A stretch of 64,000 nucleotides of DNA from Pseudomonas putida (GCF_025905425.1 NZ_CP109603.1:5844501-5908500), one strand, 5' to 3'; counted from the first letter of the stretch, positions 51,613 to 63,668 are shown. The notes: generated by a model not told the origin, from the sequence alone. Numbers and translations: made by a program.

Positions 51613-54189
51613 ATGGCCGATTGGCAATCCCTCGATCCCGAGGCCGCTCGCGAAGCGGAAAAATACGACAACCCTATCCCCAGCCGTGAGCTGATCCTCC
51701 AGCGCCTTGCCGATCGCGGCGAGCCGGCCGCCCGCGAGGAGCTGGCGGCAGAATTCGGTCTGTACGAGGAAGACCAGATTGAAGCCCTGCGCCGCCGCTT
51801 GCGTGCCATGGAGCGCGACGGCCAGCTTATCTATACCCGGCGCGGCACCTATGCCCCGGTAGACAAGCTGGACCTTATCTGTGGTCGCGTGTCCGGCCAC
51901 CGCGATGGCTTTGGCTTCCTCATCCCCGATGACAAGAGCGATGACCTGTTCCTCAGTCCGTCGCAGATGCGCCTGGTGTTCGATGGCGACCGCGCCCTGG
52001 CGCGTGTCTCCGGTACCGACCGCCGTGGCCGCCGCGAAGGCGTATTGGTAGAAGTCATCTCCCGCGCCCACGAAAGCGTGGTTGGCCGCTACTACGAAGA
52101 AGGCGGTATCGGCTATGTGACGCCGGACAATCCGAAGATCCAGCAAGAAGTGCTGGTGACCGCCGGTCGCAATGGCGGCGCCAAGATCGGCCAGTTCGTC
52201 GAGATCAAGATCACTCACTGGCCAACCCCGCGTTTCCAGCCGCAAGGTGATGTGGTCGAGGTGATCGGCAACTACATGGCGCCGGGCATGGAAATCGACG
52301 TTGCCCTGCGCAGCTATGACATTCCGCACGTCTGGCCTGAAGACGTGGTCAAGGAAGCGCGCAAGTTCCGCTCCGAAGTGGAAGAGAAGGACAAGGAAAA
52401 GCGCATCGACCTGCGCCACCTGCCTTTCGTCACCATCGACGGCGAAGATGCCCGCGACTTCGACGACGCAGTCTATTGCGAGCCGTTGGGCAAGCTGCGC
52501 TTGTTCTCTGGCGGTTGGCGCCTGTACGTGGCGATTGCCGACGTTTCAAGCTACGTGCGCCTGGGCTCTGCCCTGGACGTCGAGGCCCAGCAACGTGGTA
52601 ACTCGGTGTACTTCCCCGAGCGCGTGGTGCCGATGCTCCCCGAAGAGCTGTCCAACGGCCTGTGCTCGCTGAACCCGCACGTTGATCGCCTGGCCATGGT
52701 CTGCGAGATGACCATCAACAAGGCCGGCCAGATGGTCGACTACCAGTTCTACGAAGGCGTGATTCACTCCCATGCCCGCCTGACCTACAACAAGGTCAGC
52801 AGCATGCTCGAGCATGCCCGCACCCGTGAAGGGAAGGCGCTGCGCGAGCAGTACAAGGAAGTCCTGCCAGACCTCAAGAGCCTCTACGCGCTCTACAAGG
52901 TGCTGCTGGATGCGCGTCACGCCCGCGGCGCGATCGACTTCGAGACCCAGGAAACCCGCATCATCTTCGGTGATCAGCGCAAGATCGCCGAGATCCGCCC
53001 GACCGTGCGCAACGATGCCCACAAGCTGATCGAGGAATGCATGCTGGCGGCCAACGTGGCCACCGCCGAGTTCCTGCAGAAGCACGGCGTGCCGGCCCTG
53101 TACCGTGTTCACGATGGCCCGCCGCCGGAGCGCCTGGAGAAACTGCGCGCTTTCCTCGGTGAACTGGGTTTGTCGCTGCACAAGGGCAAGGACCCGTCGC
53201 CGAAGGACTACCAGGCCTTGCTGGCAAGCATCGCCGAGCGCCCGGACTTCCACCTGATCCAGACCGTGATGCTGCGTTCGCTGAGCCAGGCGGTGTACAG
53301 CACCGACAACAACGGCCACTTCGGCCTGAATTACGAGGCTTACACCCACTTCACCTCGCCGATTCGCCGTTACCCGGATCTGCTGGTGCACCGCGCCATC
53401 CGCAGCATCATCCGCTCCAAGGTGGACACCCCGCACGTCAAACGTGCCGGCGCCATGAGCATTCCCAAGGCGCGTATCTACCCGTACGACGAGAACACCC
53501 TCGAGCAGCTTGGCGAGCAGTGCTCGATGACCGAGCGTCGCGCCGATGAGGCGACGCGCGATGTGGTCAACTGGCTCAAATGCGAGTACATGAAGGACCG
53601 CGTGGGCGAGACCTTCCCAGGCGTGATCACTGCAGTGACCGGTTTCGGGTTGTTTGTTGAGCTGACGGACATCTACGTGGAAGGCCTGGTGCACGTCAGT
53701 GCGCTGCCGGGCGACTACTACCACTTCGACCCGGTTCATCATCGCCTGTCCGGCGAGCGTACCGGGCGCAGCTTCCGCCTGGGCGACACGATCGAAGTCA
53801 AGGTCATGCGCGTCGACCTGGACGAGCGCAAGATCGACTTCGAAGTCTCCGAGAAGACCCTCAGTGGCCCGATCGGTCGCAAGCAGCGTGGCGCCGCGCC
53901 AGCGGGCGACAAGCCCGAGCAGCAGCAACCGGCCACTGAAGCGAAAGCCACGCCCAAGCCGCGCAGCCGCAAGAGCGAGGCGTCCGAGGCCTACTTCCCG
54001 AAAGATGCCGTGCAGCGTAACGCTGAAGTGCGCAAGAGCCGCGAGATGAAGAAGGCGTTGATGACCGACGCTCGCAGCGGTGCCGGCAGCAAGTCGGAGA
54101 AAGGTGGCAAGCCATCCGGCAAGCCGACCAAACATCGCAAAGGCCCGCCGAAGTCCGGTGCGCCCCGCAAGAGCAAGAGCAAGTCATGA
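51613..54189 (+). CDS. rnr: Ribonuclease R
   Basis: RNase R is a 3'-to-5' exoribonuclease that degrades structured RNA. The 858-residue protein has a winged-helix N-terminus (VSGHRDGFGFLIPDD belongs to the following cold-shock domain), an RNB catalytic domain with IDGEDARDFDDAVYCE (the metal-binding aspartates, about residues 276-291) and an S1 domain (GEVFPGVITAVTGFGLFVEL-like stretch near 660). A Lys/Ser/Gly-rich tail of about 100 residues ends it. Its last codons overlap rlmB as ATGA. In E. coli the same pair follows purA. Confidence 0.97.
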   Translation: MADWQSLDPEAAREAEKYDNPIPSRELILQRLADRGEPAAREELAAEFGLYEEDQIEALRRRLRAMERDGQLIYTRRGTYAPVDKLDLICGRVSGHRDGFGFLIPDDKSDDLFLSPSQMRLVFDGDRALARVSGTDRRGRREGVLVEVISRAHESVVGRYYEEGGIGYVTPDNPKIQQEVLVTAGRNGGAKIGQFVEIKITHWPTPRFQPQGDVVEVIGNYMAPGMEIDVALRSYDIPHVWPEDVVKEARKFRSEVEEKDKEKRIDLRHLPFVTIDGEDARDFDDAVYCEPLGKLRLFSGGWRLYVAIADVSSYVRLGSALDVEAQQRGNSVYFPERVVPMLPEELSNGLCSLNPHVDRLAMVCEMTINKAGQMVDYQFYEGVIHSHARLTYNKVSSMLEHARTREGKALREQYKEVLPDLKSLYALYKVLLDARHARGAIDFETQETRIIFGDQRKIAEIRPTVRNDAHKLIEECMLAANVATAEFLQKHGVPALYRVHDGPPPERLEKLRAFLGELGLSLHKGKDPSPKDYQALLASIAERPDFHLIQTVMLRSLSQAVYSTDNNGHFGLNYEAYTHFTSPIRRYPDLLVHRAIRSIIRSKVDTPHVKRAGAMSIPKARIYPYDENTLEQLGEQCSMTERRADEATRDVVNWLKCEYMKDRVGETFPGVITAVTGFGLFVELTDIYVEGLVHVSALPGDYYHFDPVHHRLSGERTGRSFRLGDTIEVKVMRVDLDERKIDFEVSEKTLSGPIGRKQRGAAPAGDKPEQQQPATEAKATPKPRSRKSEASEAYFPKDAVQRNAEVRKSREMKKALMTDARSGAGSKSEKGGKPSGKPTKHRKGPPKSGAPRKSKSKS

Positions 54190-54932
54190 GTCAGCTGGAA
54201 AAGATCTACGGCGTACACGCCGTGCAGGCGTTGTTGCAGCACCACCCCAAGCGGGTCAAGCAAATCTGGCTGTCGGAAGGGCGCAGCGAGCCGCGTCTGC
54301 AGAAGCTGCTGGAACTGGCGTCGGAAAACCGCGTAGCGGTCGGCCAGGCTGAACGCCGTGAGCTGGATGCCTGGGTCGAAGGCGTGCACCAGGGCGTGGT
54401 CGCCGAGGTTAGCCCGAGCCAGGTGTGGGGTGAGTTGATGCTCGAGGAATTGCTCGAGCGCACTGAAACGCCGCCGCTGATCCTGGTCCTGGACGGCGTC
54501 ACCGACCCGCACAACCTCGGCGCCTGCCTGCGCACCGCCGATGCTGCCGGTGCCACGGCGGTGGTGGTGCCCAAGGACAAGTCGGCGACCCTGACGCCGG
54601 TTGTGCGCAAAGTTGCCTGCGGCGCTGCGGAAACGATCCCGCTGGTGGCTGTGACCAATTTGGCGCGTACCCTTGAAAAGCTTCAGCAACGTGGGCTGTG
54701 GGTGGTTGGCACGGCTGGCGAGGCTGAGCAGGAGATCTACCAGCAGGACCTGACCGGGCCTCTGGTGATGATCATGGGGGCAGAAGGCAAAGGTATGCGC
54801 CGCCTGACCCGTGAGCATTGCGATTTTCTGGTCAAGTTGCCGATGGGCGGTAGCGTCAGCAGCCTGAACGTTTCGGTGGCGACCGGCGTTTGCCTGTTTG
54901 AGGCAGTGCGCCAGCGTCAAGCCAAGCGCTGA
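54186..54932 (+). CDS. rlmB: 23S rRNA (guanosine-2'-O)-methyltransferase RlmB
   Basis: RlmB methylates G2251 in the peptidyl-transferase loop. The 248-residue SPOUT enzyme has an N-terminal substrate-binding domain, and the three SPOUT motifs: LDGVTDPHNLGACLRTADAA, IMGAEGKGMRRL and LPMGGSVSSLNVSVA. Its ATG overlaps the rnr stop. A REPIN follows. Confidence 0.96.
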   Translation: MSQLEKIYGVHAVQALLQHHPKRVKQIWLSEGRSEPRLQKLLELASENRVAVGQAERRELDAWVEGVHQGVVAEVSPSQVWGELMLEELLERTETPPLILVLDGVTDPHNLGACLRTADAAGATAVVVPKDKSATLTPVVRKVACGAAETIPLVAVTNLARTLEKLQQRGLWVVGTAGEAEQEIYQQDLTGPLVMIMGAEGKGMRRLTREHCDFLVKLPMGGSVSSLNVSVATGVCLFEAVRQRQAKR

Positions 54933-54941
54933 TATTCAGTC

Positions 54942-55050
54942 TGTGCTGGCCTCTTCGCGGGGCAAGCCCGCTCCCACAGGATTACTGCAATGGCTGAGGT
55001 TGCAGTAGGCCTGTGGGAGCGGGCTTGCCCCGCGAAGGGTTGGTGCAGGC
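54942..55050. repeat. REPIN after rlmB
   Basis: CTCTTCGCGGGGCAAGCCCG then CTCCCACAGG is inverted at GCCTGTGGGAGCGGGCTTGC. The loop also has an inner ACTGCAA/TTGCAGT palindrome. Both arms are the first flavour. Confidence 0.87.
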
Positions 55051-55193
55051 AAAATATGTTTCCGGCTGTTCAAATAATCGCCAATCACCTTGCTTGTCTG
55101 TCTTGCCTTCTCTACAATTGCGCCCCTTGCCGAGCTGGCAGGCGCTCATGTGCCTCCCCTCCATGGCAAGACATACAGTGTCATTCACTCCTT

Positions 55194-55216
55194 GTCTGAC
55201 CAGCGTTCTGGCAGAC
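55194..55216 (+). promoter_or_regulatory. Leader hairpin before rpsF (candidate S6:S18 binding site)
   Basis: GTCTG (55194-55198) pairs with CAGAC (55212-55216) and CCAG with CTGG inside it, with a bulged A. It sits 22 bp before the rpsF ATG. Many bacteria regulate this operon by S6:S18 binding to its leader; the match to that motif was not verified. Confidence 0.4.
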
Positions 55217-55238
55217 TACTAACCCGTAAGGAGCATTC

Positions 55239-55664
55239 ATGCGTCATTACGAAATCATCTTTCTGGTTCACCCGGACCAGAGCGAGCAAGTCGGCGGCAT
55301 GGTTGAGCGTTACACCAAGCTGATCGAAGAAGATGGTGGCAAAATCCACCGCCTGGAAGACTGGGGCCGTCGTCAACTGGCCTACGCAATCAACAATGTT
55401 CACAAGGCTCACTACGTGATGCTGAACGTTGAGTGCACCGGCAAGGCCCTGGCCGAGCTGGAAGACAACTTCCGCTACAACGATGCCGTGATCCGTAACC
55501 TGGTCATCCGTCGCGACGAAGCCGTAACCGGTCAGTCCGAGATGCTCAAGGCAGAAGAGAACCGCAGCGAGCGCCGTGAGCGTCGTGAGCGTCCTGAGCA
55601 TTCTGACTCCGCCGAAGGCGATGACAGCAATGACAGCGACTCCAGCGATAACGCTGACGAGTAA
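55239..55664 (+). CDS. rpsF: 30S ribosomal protein S6
   Basis: S6 binds the central domain of 16S rRNA with S18. The 141-residue protein begins [18 protein letters not shown] and has [20 protein letters not shown]. The C-terminal tail is unusually long and changes from basic ([12 protein letters not shown]) to acidic/Ser ([15 protein letters not shown]), ending in Glu, a possible site for RimK glutamate addition. AAGGAG precedes the ATG. rpsR begins 28 bp downstream; priB is not present between them, unlike E. coli. Confidence 0.97.
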   Translation: MRHYEIIFLVHPDQSEQVGGMVERYTKLIEEDGGKIHRLEDWGRRQLAYAINNVHKAHYVMLNVECTGKALAELEDNFRYNDAVIRNLVIRRDEAVTGQSEMLKAEENRSERRERRERPEHSDSAEGDDSNDSDSSDNADE

Positions 55665-55692
55665 TCCACGGACCTTTTGAGGAGCCTATTAC

Positions 55693-55923
55693 ATGGCACG
55701 TTTCTTCCGTCGTCGTAAATTCTGCCGCTTCACTGCTGAAGACGTGAAAGAGATCGACTTCAAAGATCTCAACACCCTGAAAGCTTACGTATCCGAAACC
55801 GGCAAGATCGTTCCAAGCCGTATCACCGGTACCAAAGCTCGTTATCAGCGTCAGCTGGCTACCGCTATCAAGCGCGCCCGCTTCCTGGCCCTGCTGCCCT
55901 ACACCGACAGCCACGGCCGCTGA
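55693..55923 (+). CDS. rpsR: 30S ribosomal protein S18
   Basis: The 76-residue protein matches S18 over its whole length ([32 protein letters not shown]). GAGGAG precedes the ATG. It partners with S6 from the upstream gene. Confidence 0.98.
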   Translation: MARFFRRRKFCRFTAEDVKEIDFKDLNTLKAYVSETGKIVPSRITGTKARYQRQLATAIKRARFLALLPYTDSHGR

Positions 55924-55956
55924 GACCGGGTCGTCGACAAGCAGTAAGGGATAAGC

Positions 55957-56820
55957 ATGCGAGCGTTAGCTGATTTCATCATGCGCGGTCGTGTGCAGGC
56001 CACCCTGGTGGTGGTCATCAGTGCCGTGTTACCGCTGTTGTTCTGGTTGAGTGCCGCTGCCGGGAGCCTCGTGCTTCTGCGGCGCGGGTTCAAGGATGCT
56101 TCAACGGTCATCGCGTTCGGGCTTTTGCCTGCGGTGGCCATCTGGGCCTTTGGCGACCCAAGCACCTTGTTGGTGCTGTTAGGGACCCTGGGGCTGGCCG
56201 CCATGTTGCGTGCCGGGCATTCCTGGAGCCGGGTGTTGATGTCCAGTGTTGTGTTGGGGCTGGTTTACAGCCTCATCCTGGACACGGTACTGCGTGAAAC
56301 CTTCGAGGTGTTGGCCAAGGCGCTTGCACAAGCGCTGCCGCAAATCGAAGGCAAGCCGGTTATCCCCGGTGAGCTGATCGGCCCTGTGCTGGTCGCTTCA
56401 ACGGCGGTGATGCTGCAGCTGTTCAGCGTGCTGGCTTTGATGCTGGCGCGTTATTGGCAGGCTGCGTTGTACAACCCTGGAGGCTTCGGTCGCGAGTTTC
56501 GCGCCCTGAAGTTGCCGCGGGTCACCATGCTGGCTCTGGTGGCAGTGATGGTGCTGGGTCCGTTCATCGGGCCACAGTTCATCGTCCTGGCCTCCGCGTC
56601 CAGCCTGGTGCTCGTCCTGGCCGGCATCGCCTTGATGCATGGGCTGGTGGCACAGGGCCGATTGGCCGGTTTCTGGCTGGTGGGCATGTACGTGACGCTG
56701 CCGCTGATCATGCAGCTGATTTATCCGTTGCTCGTGGTTTTGGCCATTGTCGACAGCCTGATTGATTTTCGCGGTCGCAAGTCCCCTGAGGGGAATGACT
56801 CCGCGAACGGTGAAGGTTAA
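55957..56820 (+). CDS. DUF2232 (YybS-like) membrane protein
   Basis: This 287-residue inner-membrane protein has about eight hydrophobic helices and no catalytic motif. DUF2232 proteins are commonly found between rpsR and rplI in gamma-proteobacteria and have no established role. Start at 55957 follows GGG-rich sequence; rplI begins 20 bp after the stop, so it is in the ribosomal operon. Its place next to DnaB and ribosomal genes is positional evidence only. Confidence 0.82.
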   Translation: MRALADFIMRGRVQATLVVVISAVLPLLFWLSAAAGSLVLLRRGFKDASTVIAFGLLPAVAIWAFGDPSTLLVLLGTLGLAAMLRAGHSWSRVLMSSVVLGLVYSLILDTVLRETFEVLAKALAQALPQIEGKPVIPGELIGPVLVASTAVMLQLFSVLALMLARYWQAALYNPGGFGREFRALKLPRVTMLALVAVMVLGPFIGPQFIVLASASSLVLVLAGIALMHGLVAQGRLAGFWLVGMYVTLPLIMQLIYPLLVVLAIVDSLIDFRGRKSPEGNDSANGEG

Positions 56821-56840
56821 AAGTTAAGAGGTTTTACCAA

Positions 56841-57287
56841 ATGGAACTGATCCTGCTGGAAAAAGTCGCTAACCTGGGCAACCTGGGCGACAAAGTAAAA
56901 GTTAAGGCTGGTTACGGCCGTAACTTCCTGCTGCCATTCGGCAAGGCCACCGTTGCCAACGCCGCCAACCTGGCTGCGTTCGAAGAGCGTCGCGCCGAGC
57001 TGGAAAAAGCAGCTGCAGACCGTAAATCGTCGGCTGAAAGCCGCGCTGCCCAACTGGCCGAGCTGGAAGTGACCATCACTGCCACCGCTGGCGACGAAGG
57101 CAAGCTGTTCGGTTCGATCGGCACCCACGACATCGCTGACGCCCTGACCGCCTCCGGCGTTGAAGTGGCCAAAGCTGAAGTGCGTCTGCCGAACGGCACC
57201 ATCCGTCAGGTTGGCGAATACGACGTAGCCGTGCACCTGCACAGCGACGTTGAAGCCACCGTACGTGTGGTCGTCGTAGCTGCCTAA
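56841..57287 (+). CDS. rplI: 50S ribosomal protein L9
   Basis: L9 lies at the L1 stalk base. The 148-residue protein begins with the N-terminal domain [20 protein letters not shown] and [16 protein letters not shown], then a long connecting helix ([20 protein letters not shown]) and the C-terminal domain ending in VVVAA. AAGAGG lies before the ATG. Confidence 0.98.
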   Translation: MELILLEKVANLGNLGDKVKVKAGYGRNFLLPFGKATVANAANLAAFEERRAELEKAAADRKSSAESRAAQLAELEVTITATAGDEGKLFGSIGTHDIADALTASGVEVAKAEVRLPNGTIRQVGEYDVAVHLHSDVEATVRVVVVAA

Positions 57288-57332
57288 GCTGCGCTGACTG
57301 GCTGGCCGCACGCGGCCCAGCCGGTTAACATC

Positions 57333-57376
57333 GGGCACGGTCCTGTCTTTTACAGGCCGTGCCCTTTGTCTTTTTC
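57333..57376 (+). terminator. Rho-independent terminator after rplI
   Basis: GGGCACGG-CCTGT and ACAGG-CCGTGCCC form a long stem around CTTTT, followed by a T-rich run (TTTGTCTTTTT). dnaB starts 25 bp past it, so it must have its own promoter or rely on read-through. Confidence 0.88.
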
Positions 57377-57400
57377 GTCCCCCAGAATTTATTCGTGGCC

Positions 57401-58798
57401 ATGAACGAGATCACCACCTCCGAACAGCTTGACCTGCAAACCGCATCCCTTAAGGTGCCGCCGCATTCCATCGAGGCCGAACAGGCTGTGCTCGGTGGCC
57501 TGATGCTGGACAACAACGCCTGGGAGCGGGTACTGGATCAGGTGTCGGATGGCGATTTCTATCGGCATGACCATCGCCTGATCTTCCGCGCCATCCACAA
57601 GCTGGTCGACCTGAACCATCCGTTCGATGTGGTCACGTTGCACGAGCAGTTGGACAAGGAGGGCGTGTCGTCGCAAGTCGGCGGCCTGGCCTACCTGGCG
57701 GAGCTGGCCAAGAACACCCCGTCGGTGGCCAACATCAAGGCTTATGCCGCGATCATTCGCGAGCGGGCCACGTTGCGTCAGCTGATCAGCATCAGCACCG
57801 ACATCGCCGACAACGCGTTCAACCCGCAAGGGCGCAATGCCGAAGAGATCCTCGACGACGCCGAGCGGCAGATCTTCCAGATCGCCGAGGCGCGGCCGAA
57901 GACCGGCGGCCCGGTGGGGGTCAACGAGCTGTTGACCAAGGCCATCGACCGCATCGACACGCTGTTCAACTCCGACAGCGACATCACCGGTATTTCCACC
58001 GGCTACACCGACCTCGATGGCAAGACCAGTGGCCTGCAGGCGGCCGACCTGATCATCGTCGCCGGCCGTCCGTCGATGGGTAAGACCACCTTCGCCATGA
58101 ACCTGGTGGAAAACGCCGTGCTGCGCAGCGACAAGGCGGTGTTGGTGTTCTCCCTCGAGATGCCAGGTGAATCGCTGATCATGCGTATGCTCTCGTCCCT
58201 GGGCCGCATCGACCAGACCAAGGTGCGTTCCGGCCAGTTGGACGACGACGACTGGCCGCGCCTGACCTCGGCGGTCAACCTGCTCAACGACCGCAAGCTG
58301 TTCATCGACGACACCGCGGGCATCAGCCCATCGGAAATGCGTGCACGCACCCGTCGCCTGGCCCGTGAACACGGTGAGATCGGCATGATCATGGTCGACT
58401 ACCTGCAGCTGATGCAGATCCCGGGCTCTTCCGGTGACAACCGGACCAACGAGATTTCCGAGATCTCCCGCTCGCTCAAGGCCCTGGCCAAAGAGTTCAA
58501 CTGCCCAGTCATCGCCCTGTCGCAGCTCAACCGCTCCCTGGAACAGCGGCCGAACAAACGCCCGGTGAACTCCGACTTGCGGGAATCCGGTGCAATCGAG
58601 CAGGACGCCGACGTGATCATGTTCGTTTACCGTGACGAGGTGTATCACCCGGAAACCGAGCACAAGGGCATTGCCGAAATCATCATCGGCAAACAGCGTA
58701 ACGGCCCTATCGGCTTCATCCGCCTGGCCTTCATCGGCAAGTACACCCGCTTCGAGAACCTCGCGCCGGGCATGTACAACTTTGATGACGACGAATAA
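57401..58798 (+). CDS. dnaB: Replicative DNA helicase DnaB
   Basis: DnaB is the hexameric 5'-to-3' helicase of the replication fork. The 465-residue protein has an N-terminal DnaG-binding domain (PHSIEAEQAVLGGLMLDN), a linker helix and a RecA-like domain with Walker A GRPSMGKTT (about residues 224-232) and Walker B MIMVDYLQLMQ. LNRSLEQRPNKRPVNSDLRE is the conserved H4 motif. The ATG at 57401 gives the standard length. No intein is present. Confidence 0.97.
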   Translation: MNEITTSEQLDLQTASLKVPPHSIEAEQAVLGGLMLDNNAWERVLDQVSDGDFYRHDHRLIFRAIHKLVDLNHPFDVVTLHEQLDKEGVSSQVGGLAYLAELAKNTPSVANIKAYAAIIRERATLRQLISISTDIADNAFNPQGRNAEEILDDAERQIFQIAEARPKTGGPVGVNELLTKAIDRIDTLFNSDSDITGISTGYTDLDGKTSGLQAADLIIVAGRPSMGKTTFAMNLVENAVLRSDKAVLVFSLEMPGESLIMRMLSSLGRIDQTKVRSGQLDDDDWPRLTSAVNLLNDRKLFIDDTAGISPSEMRARTRRLAREHGEIGMIMVDYLQLMQIPGSSGDNRTNEISEISRSLKALAKEFNCPVIALSQLNRSLEQRPNKRPVNSDLRESGAIEQDADVIMFVYRDEVYHPETEHKGIAEIIIGKQRNGPIGFIRLAFIGKYTRFENLAPGMYNFDDDE

Positions 58799-58910
58799 AC
58801 GCAGGGTTTGCGTATTGCAGATGAATCCGACCTCTGTCGTCGGATTTGATCAAAATTTGTGCTATATTCCGCGCCCGCGATTTCCCTGAACACCAGAACC
58901 GGTCACTGAC

Positions 58911-61211
<2,301 letters not shown>

Positions 61212-61216
61212 TTTCA

Positions 61217-61319
61217 GGGGCTGCTTTACAGCCCTTTCGCGACACAAGGCCGCTCCTACAGAGGGCGTATTCCCCTGTAGGAGCGGCCTTGTGTCGCGAA
61301 AGGACCGCAAAGCGGTCCC
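61217..61319. repeat. REPIN between ygiQ-like and LOG-family genes
   Basis: CCCTTTCGCGACACAAGGCC with GCTCCTACA is inverted at CTGTAGGAGCGGCCTTGTGT; both arms share the GTGTCGCG flavour. The element begins with a GGGGCTG/CAGCCC palindrome. Confidence 0.88.
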
Positions 61320-61331
61320 AAAATCTCGAAA

Positions 61332-61919
61332 TCAATCAGGCCGCTTGTCGACCCACTTCGGCGCCACCGGCGCGACAAATTCATTCATCCCGTCCAGCAA
61401 TGCATCCGGTTGTTGACCCAGCAGCAACATGGCCCGATGCGCTGGCCGCACAAAACCTTCTTCGACTATGTGGTCGAGGAACCCGCCCAGCTTTTCATAG
61501 AAGCCATTCACATCGAGCAGCCCCAGCGGCTTGGCGTGATAGCCCAGCTGCCCCCAGGTCCACACCTCGAACAACTCCTCCAGCGTACCCAGCCCACCCG
61601 GCAGCGCGATGAACGCATCGCTGAGTTCGGCCATGCGCGCTTTGCGCGCGTGCATGCCATCGACTACTTCCAGGCGGGTCAGGCCCTTGTGGCCCACCTC
61701 GGCGTCCAGCAGGCTTTGCGGGATGATCCCGATCACTTCACCACCGGCTGCCATGGCCGCATCGGCCACCACGCCCATCAAGCCGACAGCGCCGCCACCA
61801 TAGACCAGGGTCAGGCCGCGCCGGGCGATGGCCTGGCCAAGTGCGATGGCCGCTTCACGGTAGGCAGGGTTGGCGCCGATGCTGGCGCCGCAGAAGACAC
61901 AAACAGAACGTACAGGCAT
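61332..61919 (-). CDS. LOG-family (TIGR00730) Rossmann-fold protein
   Basis: This 195-residue protein has the LOG signature: [13 protein letters not shown] at the N-terminus, the [12 protein letters not shown] loop, and [12 protein letters not shown] (about residues 106-117), which holds the catalytic Glu. Such proteins are often cytokinin riboside 5'-monophosphate phosphoribohydrolases, releasing bases from nucleoside monophosphates. The ATG at 61919 follows GGAGATGAGCA. The bacterial role is usually nucleotide salvage or signalling; the substrate is inferred. Confidence 0.9.
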   Translation of the reverse strand: MPVRSVCVFCGASIGANPAYREAAIALGQAIARRGLTLVYGGGAVGLMGVVADAAMAAGGEVIGIIPQSLLDAEVGHKGLTRLEVVDGMHARKARMAELSDAFIALPGGLGTLEELFEVWTWGQLGYHAKPLGLLDVNGFYEKLGGFLDHIVEEGFVRPAHRAMLLLGQQPDALLDGMNEFVAPVAPKWVDKRPD

Positions 61920-61983
61920 TGCTCATCTCCAGTCACTCAGGGTGACAGGGTACGGCGCATGCGTGGCAGTTCCAAGGCCGCTT

Positions 61984-62073
61984 TCATTCCGGGCGGGAGA
62001 ATTCGCAGACGGCGCCAGTGGCACCCTGGGCATAGGCGGCAAGCAGGCTGTTGATGAAGCTGGACATGCGCAT
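61984..62073 (-). CDS. Candidate 29-residue small ORF upstream of the LOG gene
   Basis: On the minus strand, the ATG at 62073 has a strong AGGAG (62087-62083) 9 nt upstream and opens a 29-codon frame (MRMSSFINSLLAAYAQGA...) that ends at 61984, 64 bp before the LOG start. The N-terminal half is amphipathic, with one Cys near the end. No homologue is recognised. It could be a leader peptide, an uncharacterised microprotein or a decayed gene end. Confidence 0.45.
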   Translation of the reverse strand: MRMSSFINSLLAAYAQGATGAVCEFSRPE

Positions 62074-62116
62074 TTGGTATTGCTCCTAAATGAGAGGTTG
62101 TCCCATCCTCCAATAA

Positions 62117-62135
62117 AAGGGCATGATGTGCCCTT
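62117..62135. promoter_or_regulatory. Inverted repeat in the LOG/azurin intergenic region
   Basis: AAGGGCA-TGATG-TGCCCTT is a perfect 7-bp inverted repeat, about 45 bp upstream of the small ORF and 130 bp before azurin. Function unknown; an operator or small hairpin is possible. Confidence 0.4.
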
Positions 62136-62142
62136 AGATTGG

Positions 62143-62152
62143 TTGTATACAA
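62143..62152. promoter_or_regulatory. TTGTATACAA palindrome (GntR-type operator candidate)
   Basis: A perfect 10-bp palindrome of the GT-N2-AC type used by FadR/FCD GntR-family regulators, between the divergent small ORF/LOG and azurin genes. No such regulator is encoded nearby. Confidence 0.4.
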
Positions 62153-62265
62153 TCCATTGAACAATTCAACTGGCTGGCCACTTGACACCCCCTTGACTCA
62201 TATCAGCAAGGGGCTGAACGGTTTCAGGCAGTCTCGCAATTGATAAAACCCTGCCAAGGAGATTC

Positions 62266-62718
62266 ATGATGTTTGCGAAAGCTGTAGCGGTATCCCTGCT
62301 GACCCTCGCCAGCGCCTCTGTCTTCGCAGCCGAGTGCTCGGTGACTGTCGAATCGACGGACCAGATGTCCTATACCACCAAGGAATTCACCGTCGACAAG
62401 AGCTGCAAGGAGTTCACCGTCAAATTGACCCACTCCGGCAACCTGCCGAAGAACGTCATGGGCCATAACCTGGTGATCAGCAAGACTGCCGACATGCAGG
62501 GTATTGCCACCGAAGGCATGGGCCAGGGCATCGAGAAGGGCTATCTGAAAGAAGATAACGCCAACATCATTGCCCACACGGCGATGATCGGTGCACCTGA
62601 GAAAGAAACCGAAGTGAAGTTCGACACCTCCAAGCTGGAAGCCGGTGGCGACTACAGCTTCTTCTGCACCTTCCCGGGCCACATCTCGATGATGAAAGGC
62701 AAGGTTGTCGTCAAGTAA
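62266..62718 (+). CDS. azu: Azurin (periplasmic blue copper protein)
   Basis: Azurin transfers electrons in the periplasm. The 150-residue precursor has a signal peptide of about 21 residues (cleavage before AECSV, as in P. aeruginosa azurin). The copper ligands are all present: His in [10 protein letters not shown], and Cys, His and Met in [12 protein letters not shown]. The Cys pair of the disulfide (AECSV...KSCKEF) is conserved. AAGGAG precedes the ATG; a second ATG follows immediately. Confidence 0.98.
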   Translation: MMFAKAVAVSLLTLASASVFAAECSVTVESTDQMSYTTKEFTVDKSCKEFTVKLTHSGNLPKNVMGHNLVISKTADMQGIATEGMGQGIEKGYLKEDNANIIAHTAMIGAPEKETEVKFDTSKLEAGGDYSFFCTFPGHISMMKGKVVVK

Positions 62719-62733
62719 TGACTTGAGGCAATA

Positions 62734-62750
62734 GGAGGGCTTTGCCCTCC
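62734..62750 (+). terminator. Hairpin after azurin
   Basis: GGAGGGC-TTT-GCCCTCC, 15 bp after the azurin stop; no U-run. Confidence 0.6.
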
Positions 62751-62751
62751 A

Positions 62752-62839
62752 TTCGCGGGGCAAGCTGGCTCCCACACAGGTTCCGTACTGAACTCAGACT
62801 AGCGGGGTATCTGTGGGAGCGGGCTTGCCCCGCGAAGCT
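62752..62839. repeat. REPIN between azurin and nadE
   Basis: TTCGCGGGGCAAGCTGGCTC and GAGCGGGCTTGCCCCGCGAA are inverted. The left arm has lost the pairing at GCTGGC where the right has GCGGGC. Confidence 0.82.
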
Positions 62840-62840
62840 T

Positions 62841-63668
62841 TTAGGGGGCGAACGGCAGTTCGCGCTTGTGTTGGGTCTTGCGGTAGGTCGCGACGATGAT
62901 GTCGAACGCCACCTGATCGACCGGCAGCCCATGCAGGAACGCATCGATCTGCTGGTAGGTCACCCCATGCGAAGCCTCGTCCGGTTTGCCCGGCTCCAGG
63001 TCTTCCAGGTCCGCAGTCGGTACTTTCTCCACCAGCGACTCCGGCGCACCAAAGCGGCGCGCAATCGCCCGTACCTGGTTCTTCACCAGCCCGCTCAGCG
63101 GTGCCAGGTCGCACGCGCCATCACCAAACTTGGTAAAGAAACCCATCACCGCTTCGGCCGCATGATCAGTGCCGATCACAAGGCCCGCACGGGCACCGGC
63201 AATGGTGTATTGGGCGACCATGCGGGTACGCGCCTTGACGTTGCCGACAACGAAATCCACCAGCGTCGGCGAGCCGTTCTTCAACTCCACCACTTCAGCT
63301 GCCAATGCCCTCACTGCCGGGGCGATATCCACAGTGTGCACTTCATCGGCCTTGATCACTTCAAGGCACGCCTGGGCGTCATGCTCGTCATGCTGCACCT
63401 GATAGGGCAAGCGTACGGCAATGAAGGTGTAGGCCTTATCGCCGGTTTCAGCGCGTAGCTCGTTGATCGCGCGCTGGGCAAGCAGGGCAGCGGTCAGTGA
63501 GTCGACGCCGCCGCTGATGCCCAATACCAGCGTCTTGAGCCGGGCATTGGCCAGGCAGCCCTTGATGAACGCCACACGCCGGGCCACTTCGTTGTCGAGC
63601 GCGGCGGCATCGGCGAACGGCGGCTGCACTTTGAGCGCTTGGGCAATCTCTCGCTGAACGGCTTGCAT
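62841..63668 (-). CDS. nadE: NH3-dependent NAD+ synthetase
   Basis: NadE amidates nicotinic acid adenine dinucleotide to NAD+. The 275-residue protein carries the PP-loop [14 protein letters not shown] (about residues 50-63) and [16 protein letters not shown]. Length fits the ammonia-using form; the glutaminase domain is absent. It starts 3 bp after pncB ends, on the same strand, so both belong to one NAD salvage operon. Confidence 0.96.
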   Translation of the reverse strand: MQAVQREIAQALKVQPPFADAAALDNEVARRVAFIKGCLANARLKTLVLGISGGVDSLTAALLAQRAINELRAETGDKAYTFIAVRLPYQVQHDEHDAQACLEVIKADEVHTVDIAPAVRALAAEVVELKNGSPTLVDFVVGNVKARTRMVAQYTIAGARAGLVIGTDHAAEAVMGFFTKFGDGACDLAPLSGLVKNQVRAIARRFGAPESLVEKVPTADLEDLEPGKPDEASHGVTYQQIDAFLHGLPVDQVAFDIIVATYRKTQHKRELPFAP

